From Rhodospirillales bacterium (GTDB taxonomy: Bacteria > Pseudomonadota > Alphaproteobacteria > BOG-932 > Roseiterribacteraceae), in assembly GCA_028291345.1 (NCBI GenBank), contig JAQGIF010000069.1:1-47643 (forward strand): a stretch of 47,643 bases of DNA, read 5' to 3'. The notes beneath the pieces are model-generated. The model saw only the letters and a program-made list of their open reading frames with translations, did not search any database and was not told the origin of the DNA. How positions within the stretch are numbered: the first letter of the stretch is position 1; every line of letters starts with the position of its first letter. A program made the translations under genes and the position numbers. Shown here one piece after another: positions 42,650-47,643 of the stretch.

Positions 42650-42651
42650 GA

Positions 42652-43629
42652 TCAGGCAGTCGGCACGTGTGCCGCCTCAAGCTCCGCCGCCGCCTTGGCG
42701 AGGGCGGCGCGATATTCCGATGTCAGGCGGGCGCAGAGATCGGCGGTGCTCAAGATGTCATGAATGCCGCCGACGCCCTGGCCGGCGGACCAGATGTCTT
42801 TCCACACCTTGGCTTCGCCCTCGAGATGCAGCGCGCTGTTGGCGTCGACCGTCAGATTGTCCGGGTCGCGCCCGGCATTGGCGATGCTGTCGCGTATGAA
42901 ATTGCCGTTCACGCCGCTGATCGCGGGGGTATAGACGATGTCGGTCGCGGTGGATTCGACTATCATCTCCTTGAACCCCTCGGCCGCCATCGCCTCATGG
43001 GTGGCGATGAAGCGGGTGCCGAGATAGGCGAAATCCGCGCCCATCGCCCGCGCCGCCGCGACCTCCTGCCCGTGGCTCATCACGCCGGACAGGATGATAG
43101 CCTTGTCGAAGAACTGGCGGATTTCCGAGACCATGGCGAAGGGGCTCAGCAGCCCGGCATGGCCGCCGGCGCCGGCCGCCACCGCGATCAGCCCGTCGAC
43201 GCCGGCCTCAGCCGCCTTGCGGGCATGCTTCATATTAATGACGTCGTGGAAGACCAGCCCGCCATAGGAATGGACGGCGTCGACCACCTCGCGCGCCGCA
43301 CCTAGCGAGGTGATGATCAGCGGCACCTCATGCGCGATGGTGACGGCGATGTCGGCCTGCAGGCGCGAATTGCTCTTATGGACGACCAGATTGACGCCGA
43401 ACGGCGCCGGCTCACGGCCGCTGGCTTTTTCCGAGGCGGCCAGCCGGTCCTGGATCTCGACCAGCCAGTCCTCATAGCCCTGGGTGGTGCGCTGGTTTAG
43501 GGCCGGGAAGGTCCCGACCATGCCGGCGCGGCAGGTCTCGACGACGAGATCGGGCCCGGAAACCAGGAACATCGGCGCCGCGATGATCGGCGCCGACAGA
43601 GTTCCGGCGAATTGACGAGGAATGGGCAC
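42652..43629 (-). CDS. Nitronate monooxygenase-like FMN protein (NMO/2-nitropropane dioxygenase family), GTG start
   Basis: A 325-residue TIM-barrel flavoprotein: IPRQFAGTLSAPIIAAPMFL, SGPDLVVETCRAGMVGTFPA, HDVINMKHARKAAEAGVDG, AVAAGAGGHAGLLSPFAMV with the catalytic/FMN-site His of G-G-H-A-G, and MGADFAYLGTRFIAT. Many members are not true nitronate oxidases but NADH:quinone or enone reductases, which would fit an aromatic or enone pathway. The GTG is chosen because GGAGA lies six bases upstream. It is coupled to P450, and 140 bases with a REP-like palindrome separate it from the amidohydrolase. Confidence 0.9.
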   Translation of the reverse strand: MPIPRQFAGTLSAPIIAAPMFLVSGPDLVVETCRAGMVGTFPALNQRTTQGYEDWLVEIQDRLAASEKASGREPAPFGVNLVVHKSNSRLQADIAVTIAHEVPLIITSLGAAREVVDAVHSYGGLVFHDVINMKHARKAAEAGVDGLIAVAAGAGGHAGLLSPFAMVSEIRQFFDKAIILSGVMSHGQEVAAARAMGADFAYLGTRFIATHEAMAAEGFKEMIVESTATDIVYTPAISGVNGNFIRDSIANAGRDPDNLTVDANSALHLEGEAKVWKDIWSAGQGVGGIHDILSTADLCARLTSEYRAALAKAAAELEAAHVPTA

Positions 43630-43676
43630 GGTTTCTCCGGACTTATGGTCTCTTATATTCGGCTCGCGGACGCATT

Positions 43677-43736
43677 CACCCCTACCTCGCCTGATTTGAA
43701 CCCTCCCCCTTCAAGGGGGAGGGTTGGGTAGGGGTG
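43677..43736. repeat. REP-like nested palindrome
   Basis: A perfect inner inverted repeat AACCCTCCCCCTT-C-AAGGGGGAGGGTT (43699-43725) is enclosed by an outer perfect 10-bp pair CACCCCTACC (43677-43686) and GGTAGGGGTG (43727-43736). The C/G-rich form resembles intergenic repeats common in alphaproteobacterial genomes. It sits inside the operon between the amidohydrolase and NMO genes and may cause attenuation or mRNA stabilisation. Confidence 0.8.
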
Positions 43737-43769
43737 ACTGTCGCCGCTCTCCCGAATTACGAAGAGAAG

Positions 43770-45263
43770 CTAAGCCGGAACGAGCTCCGTGAAAAGCTTG
43801 CTGGTTTGGTGTTCTACGCGTGTGCCTTTGAAGAAGTTCTTGTTCAGCGTCGTGTAGAACTGCGCCGGGTAGGAGAAGGTGAAATCGCGGAAGTCTTCTT
43901 CCGTGATGTGCTTGTGCCTCACCAGCTCCCAGGATTCGCTGAGGATGCCCGTCATGTCGCTGACGTCCCAGTGGCCGGCGTCGGAGCTGAACATTGCGCG
44001 GAGCCTGGAGTGGCCGGGATTGAGCTTGCGGTTGAACGCCCAGGCAACCGAAGTGTCCTCCGCCTCGCAGCCGAAATAGAATTTCGGGACGAAGTTCTTG
44101 ACGATGTCCGGCTTCCTCTTGATCCCGCAGGCCGCCCATTCGTCGGTATAAGGCGGTTCCGGCTCCAGCTTGGCGAAGCTCTCGGCCAAGCCAGGGGCGT
44201 TGGGGGTGAAGATCTTGTCCTGATACTTCTCGAACATCTCCATCATCATGCCGATATCGATACGCGACGGGTCGAGGTCGAAGATGGTCTCGGCGTTGCG
44301 CTTCTCCCAATGCTCGATCAAGTCGTTGAGCAGGGTGACAGCCCAGCCGACGCCGCCCTCCAGCATGCCGAAGGCGAGCTGAGGGAAACGATGCGTGACG
44401 CCGCCTAGAAAGAGGCCCTTGCAGAACGCCTCCATCGAGGCGCCGAACGAGCCGATATGGTTGTACATATAGCTCGACCGCGACTGGCGCGAGTTCCAGC
44501 CCATGCCCGGCGAGTGCGACGCTGGAACCACCTTGAGCTCTATGCATTTCGCCCAGAACGGGTCGTAATCATAGTCGCTGTCGATGCCCAGTACGTCGAT
44601 GCGGGAGCCGGCCCGGCCGCCCCAGGTCACCTGCGCACCGCTAACATCTTTGGGCGGGGTCAGCGGGCGGTGGACGACGCCGTTGATCATGATCGCCTTG
44701 AAGCCCAAGACCTTCACGGCATATTCCAGCTCGCGGATCGCCTCGTCCGGCGTATGCATCGGGATCTGCGCCACCGGAGTCATCCGGTCGGCATAGGGTT
44801 TGTAGACCTCGGCATAGAACTTGTTCAGGCTACGACAGGTTGCCCAGCGCAGTTCGGGGTCGGCGATCGCGGTCGCGGTCAGCATGCGGCTGGGATACAT
44901 GACCGCGAAATCGATACCCATGTCGTCCAGCCGCTTGGCCATCAGGCCGGGGATCTGGGCGGTGGCGCGGTCCATCGTGTTGGCCGCGGGCAGAGTCCAC
45001 CATGGCGGCCGGGAGATGCCGGAATTCTTCTTCTCGTCTTCCGTCAGGCGCGACCAGGGGCGCAACACGGTATCGTCGTAATCCATCCCGGCCGCGCCGG
45101 CTTCGACCCGCTTGGCCAGATCGGCGCCCGCGAGTTCGCGAATCGAATCGACCAGATATGGCTTCAGGATCGGCATGGTCTCGATATAATGGCCATCCGC
45201 GTCGATCACCGGATGGCCGAGGCTGGCGTGAACATCGCAGGCCTTCAGCGACGAGCTGGTCAA
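43770..45263 (-). CDS. Metal-dependent amidohydrolase (amidohydrolase 2 / decarboxylase-type family), TTG start
   Basis: A 497-residue TIM-barrel hydrolase. The N-terminal metal motif is HPVIDADGHYIE (D-A-D-G-H rather than H-x-H), and later marks are V-V-P-A-S-H-S-P-G-M, FLGGVTHRFPQLAFGMLEGG and SSDAGHWDVS (the S-D-x-x-H end motif). Related families include 5-carboxyvanillate/gamma-resorcylate decarboxylases and ring-opening hydrolases, so decarboxylation or hydrolysis of an aromatic or cyclic acid is likely. TTG is taken as start because GGGAGA lies upstream and the family N-terminus begins there. It is the second gene of the operon. Confidence 0.88.
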   Translation of the reverse strand: MTSSSLKACDVHASLGHPVIDADGHYIETMPILKPYLVDSIRELAGADLAKRVEAGAAGMDYDDTVLRPWSRLTEDEKKNSGISRPPWWTLPAANTMDRATAQIPGLMAKRLDDMGIDFAVMYPSRMLTATAIADPELRWATCRSLNKFYAEVYKPYADRMTPVAQIPMHTPDEAIRELEYAVKVLGFKAIMINGVVHRPLTPPKDVSGAQVTWGGRAGSRIDVLGIDSDYDYDPFWAKCIELKVVPASHSPGMGWNSRQSRSSYMYNHIGSFGASMEAFCKGLFLGGVTHRFPQLAFGMLEGGVGWAVTLLNDLIEHWEKRNAETIFDLDPSRIDIGMMMEMFEKYQDKIFTPNAPGLAESFAKLEPEPPYTDEWAACGIKRKPDIVKNFVPKFYFGCEAEDTSVAWAFNRKLNPGHSRLRAMFSSDAGHWDVSDMTGILSESWELVRHKHITEEDFRDFTFSYPAQFYTTLNKNFFKGTRVEHQTSKLFTELVPA

Positions 45264-45289
45264 GATGGTTCTCCCGTTATGATAGATGC

Positions 45290-45850
45290 TTAGTTTGTGG
45301 AGGCGCGGACCGTCTCGGCCAAAGCCTTTATGGCGGTCTTGTCGGCGTGATAGCGGGCGCGGAAGGCGGCCTCAGTCACTTTGGGCATGATCGCCTCGAT
45401 GGCGCGAAGGTCGACCATAGCGGCGACGTTGGAGGCGCCGGCGCGCTCCAGCATCTGGGGCAGGCGGGTACGGATACGCTCCAGCGCCCAGGTCAGCGGG
45501 TCGCCGTCCGACACCGGATCGATATGCAGCAGCTCGTTGGTTTTCCGCGACCAGCCGACATAGTGATAATGCGGCTCCTCCTGGAAGCAGTCGAAACGCA
45601 GATATTCCAGCGATTCGCCGTCGGCGAGACCGTGGACATGCAGCGACACCCCACAATCGTCCAGCTCGGTCAGCTTGCCGGTTTCGCCGCCGGACGAGGC
45701 CATCAGGTTGAGGCGGGCGACCGCGGCGACCGCGTCGGTCAGCACGCGATATTCGACGCCGATCTTGATGACGCCGGCTTCAAAATATTCGGTATTCGCG
45801 TCCTGGGCCGGGATCGGCATCCGGTCATAGCGGGTAATATGATCGCCCAT
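45290..45850 (-). CDS. Uncharacterised 186-residue protein, first gene of the catabolic operon
   Basis: No family was recognised. The sequence has a GVIKIGVEYRVLTDAVAAVA segment, then an SLHVHGLADGESLEYLRFDC-FQEEPHYHY stretch rich in His and acidic residues, and a helical C-terminal half. The H-V-H and HYHY groups could bind metal. It is probably soluble and cytosolic. A perfect AGGAGG precedes the ATG, so it is a real, well-translated gene. Its leading place in the operon and divergence from the LysR gene suggest a role with the amidohydrolase, 26 bases downstream. Confidence 0.8.
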   Translation of the reverse strand: MGDHITRYDRMPIPAQDANTEYFEAGVIKIGVEYRVLTDAVAAVARLNLMASSGGETGKLTELDDCGVSLHVHGLADGESLEYLRFDCFQEEPHYHYVGWSRKTNELLHIDPVSDGDPLTWALERIRTRLPQMLERAGASNVAAMVDLRAIEAIMPKVTEAAFRARYHADKTAIKALAETVRASTN

Positions 45851-45966
45851 GGTTTCCTCCTAGCAATATTATCCTGCACCTTCTGATGCCCCTTATAATG
45901 AAACACAATTGCTCTTTGGGCGAGTTTCCGATGTGGCGGCGGCAACGCTGAGTGCTAAGTTCGGGC
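45851..45966. promoter_or_regulatory. Divergent LysR-type control region
   Basis: The 116-base spacer between the operon's first gene and the lysR-like gene holds an inverted pair ATTAT (45868-45872) and ATAAT (45895-45899), and a perfect TATAAT (45894-45899) facing the LysR gene. No good -35 box was found, which is common for activator-dependent promoters. Confidence 0.5.
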
Positions 45967-46854
45967 ATGATCACCAAGCATTTCCCGTTTTTCCTGGCGG
46001 CGGCCGAGGAAGCCAATTTCCAGCGGGCCGCGGCGCGGCTCAACATCGCCCAGTCGGCGCTGTCCCGGCATATCAGCGCGCTGGAGGAGGATCTGGGCGG
46101 CGTCAGGCTGTTCGAACGGCTGCCCCGCGGCGTCCGGCTGACCGATAGCGGCGAGCAATATCTCAGCGACGTGCGCCGGATCTTGGAAAGCGTCGACGAG
46201 GCGACCTTGCGGGTGCAGCGGGTCGAGCGCGGGCAGACCGGCCATATCCGCGTCGCCTTTACAGAGGCGGTGGTGGCGCAGCCCCTGCTGGCCGAGGCGC
46301 TGCGGCGCTTTCAGGCCGGCTTTCCCGAAGTCCAGATCGATCTGATCGCCATGCGCTCGAAGAACCAGCGCGAGGCGCTGCGCAAGGGTCGGATCGATAT
46401 CGGATTCTTTTATGCCGAGATGGGCGACGAGGAGGATTTCGACTGGATCGACATCATGACCGACGATTTCCTGCTGGCGGTTCCGCAAGGGCATCGCCTG
46501 GCAGGCGCGGCGCGAATCACGTTGGAGGATTTGGCCGCCGAGCCGCTGATCTTCCCGTCGAAATGGCATGCACCCTCGACCTATGAGCGGTTGATGGCGG
46601 AGTTCCGTAAACGCAATATTGCACCCAATATTGTCGCCGAGAATCCCTCGGCCGACATTCTGAACTGCCTGGTGTCCGCCGGAATCGGGATCGGCTTCCT
46701 GATCACCAGCCAGAAGGATCGGGCGCCGGCGAACGTGGTACTGCGTCCGATCGCCGATTTCTCGCTGCCGCTGCCGCTGGTGCTGGCCTGGCTCAAGGAT
46801 CACCAGTCACCGATCATTCCAAATTTCGTCACGGCGGTGGTTCAGAGCGTTTAG
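45967..46854 (+). CDS. LysR-family transcriptional regulator
   Basis: A 295-residue LTTR. The N-terminal winged helix is clear: FFLAAAEEANFQRAAARLNI-AQSALSRHISALEEDLG, LFERLPRGVRLTDSG. The C-terminal effector domain has VAFTEAVVAQPLLAEALRRF, DIGFFYAEMG, FLLAVPQGHRLAG and SAGIGIGFL, which is the CbnR/BenM-like subgroup used for aromatic catabolism. It is divergent from the amidohydrolase-P450-ligase operon and probably activates it with a pathway intermediate. No strong ribosome-binding site was seen. Confidence 0.93.
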   Translation: MITKHFPFFLAAAEEANFQRAAARLNIAQSALSRHISALEEDLGGVRLFERLPRGVRLTDSGEQYLSDVRRILESVDEATLRVQRVERGQTGHIRVAFTEAVVAQPLLAEALRRFQAGFPEVQIDLIAMRSKNQREALRKGRIDIGFFYAEMGDEEDFDWIDIMTDDFLLAVPQGHRLAGAARITLEDLAAEPLIFPSKWHAPSTYERLMAEFRKRNIAPNIVAENPSADILNCLVSAGIGIGFLITSQKDRAPANVVLRPIADFSLPLPLVLAWLKDHQSPIIPNFVTAVVQSV

Positions 46855-47062
46855 GGCGGCTGCCGCGCCATCTTTCTGACACCATGAATGGTAAGGATCG
46901 GTTTCGCACGGCGGCATCCACTACCGTTTTGCTGCGTATCCTATAGCGGCGGCGCGGGATTTCATCGTCTTGCACGTTTATTAGTTGCTCGAGATTTGGG
47001 CTTGCCTGAACATTCCGGCCTTTCGCGGGTTGTTTGGCAAATAGCAAAGGGAGTATTTGGTC

Positions 47063-47404
47063 ATGTTGAAACATTCCGCTTTCATATTGGGCGGTTTGAT
47101 TCTGGCAGCCGGCGTCGCGCTGCAGCCGCACGAAGCGCAGGCGCGTGTGCATGTCGGCGTCGGTATTGGGTTCGGCGCGCCGTTTTACGGCTATGGTTAC
47201 GCGCCTTATTATTACCCGCCGGCGGTGCTCTATGCGCCTCCGCCTGTTGTCTACGCACCGCCTCCGCCGCCCGTGAGCTACATCGCGCAGCCGCAACAAT
47301 CATTGTATTATTGCGACAATCCGCAGGGCTACTATCCAAGCGTCCAGTCTTGTGGAACCGCTTGGCGCGAGGTTCCGGCGTCGCCGGCGCCCGATAGACG
47401 ATAA
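47063..47404 (+). CDS. Small secreted Tyr/Pro-rich protein
   Basis: A 113-residue protein with signal peptide MLKHSAFILGGLILAAGVAL (cleavage near AQA). The mature part has VHVGVGIGFGAPFYGYGY and a long Tyr/Pro tract (YYYPPAVLYAPPPVVYAPPP), then a two-Cys end (YYCDNPQGYYPSVQSCGTAW). This CDNPxGYYPxVxxC end is seen in many small alphaproteobacterial envelope proteins. AAAGGGAG precedes the ATG. It is 10 bases upstream of the lipoprotein gene, so probably co-transcribed. The role is unknown, perhaps cell-surface structure. Confidence 0.8.
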   Translation: MLKHSAFILGGLILAAGVALQPHEAQARVHVGVGIGFGAPFYGYGYAPYYYPPAVLYAPPPVVYAPPPPPVSYIAQPQQSLYYCDNPQGYYPSVQSCGTAWREVPASPAPDRR

Positions 47405-47414
47405 GGGGTTTTTT

Positions 47415-47643
47415 ATGAAATACTTCCAAGCAACCGCCGGCGTGCTGGCGGTCTCATTACTGGCCACCGCATGCGCCACGCCTCCCTTGGGGCCGCGCGT
47501 GTCGGTGATGCCTGGCCAGAACAAGCCGTTCGAGGTGTTCCAGCAGGACCAGGCGATGTGCCGGAACTATGCCTCGCAGGAGGTTGGCGGCGAGGCGCAG
47601 TCCGAGAATAACAAAGCGGTCGGCGGCGCCATCCTCGGCACGG
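47415..47643 (+). CDS. Putative glycine-zipper lipoprotein, 3' end missing
   Basis: The first 76 codons are visible. The lipoprotein signal MKYFQATAGVLAVSLLATAC places Cys20 as the lipidated residue. The mature part has VMPGQNKPFEVFQQDQAMCR and ends, at the window edge, with KAVGGAILGT, the beginning of a glycine-zipper-like segment. The pair with the preceding Tyr/Pro-rich protein is common in alphaproteobacterial envelopes. AAGGGG lies before the ATG. Confidence 0.78.
   Translation, partial: MKYFQATAGVLAVSLLATACATPPLGPRVSVMPGQNKPFEVFQQDQAMCRNYASQEVGGEAQSENNKAVGGAILGT

Overview
The window looks like chromosomal DNA of a GC-rich alphaproteobacterium, most likely a sphingomonad (Sphingomonadaceae-like). 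This is inferred from the TonB-dependent receptor with an EEVIVTARRKEE-type TonB box, the mix of SDR, SRPBCC, VOC, P450 and Rieske degradation enzymes, and the GC-biased codon use. No rRNA, tRNA, CRISPR array, insertion sequence or phage gene was seen. Nearly all of the window is protein coding, in short runs that often switch strand.

Left part (1-7.5 kb): the 3' end of a TNT-type (NAD glycohydrolase) toxin-domain gene is cut by the window edge. Then come sthA (-), cysE (+), a small operon of two AhpD/carboxymuconolactone-decarboxylase-like proteins plus an SDR (+), a ROK sugar kinase (-), and an ArsR-SRPBCC-NTF2-SRPBCC cassette (+).

Central island (7.5-24.8 kb): sulfatase and GPH-type transporter genes (-); a secreted heme-c beta-propeller-like protein (-); an MBL hydrolase (+); a TetR regulator (-); a TonB-dependent receptor fused to a C-terminal OmpA peptidoglycan-binding domain (+); a TPR/glycosyltransferase-like protein (+); a PQQ-type quinoprotein fused to a copper-site-less cupredoxin domain (+); a second heme-c protein paralogous to the first (+); and a MEKHLA protein (+). 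This reads as an outer-membrane uptake plus periplasmic oxidation system for an unknown substrate, and it is the best candidate here for an undescribed system.

Right-central part (24.8-38.4 kb): a Yip1-family membrane protein, an orphan Rieske oxygenase, an ECF42-type sigma operon (YciI, sigma, DoxX, a decayed VOC/PhnB gene, SRPBCC), several small secreted proteins, an SRPBCC, an SDR, a POT peptide transporter, an RlpA-like protein, a ParDE toxin-antitoxin pair with a perfect palindromic operator and a decayed second copy of its promoter and parD start, and a Sel1-repeat protein.

Right part (38.5-46.9 kb): a tightly packed minus-strand catabolic operon (unknown 186-aa protein, amidohydrolase, [REP-like palindrome], nitronate-monooxygenase-like flavoprotein, P450, crotonase, VOC protein, acyl-CoA ligase) with a divergent LysR regulator. 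Together these suggest oxidation, CoA activation and hydration or cleavage of an aromatic or alicyclic acid. Two small envelope proteins follow, the last one cut by the window end.
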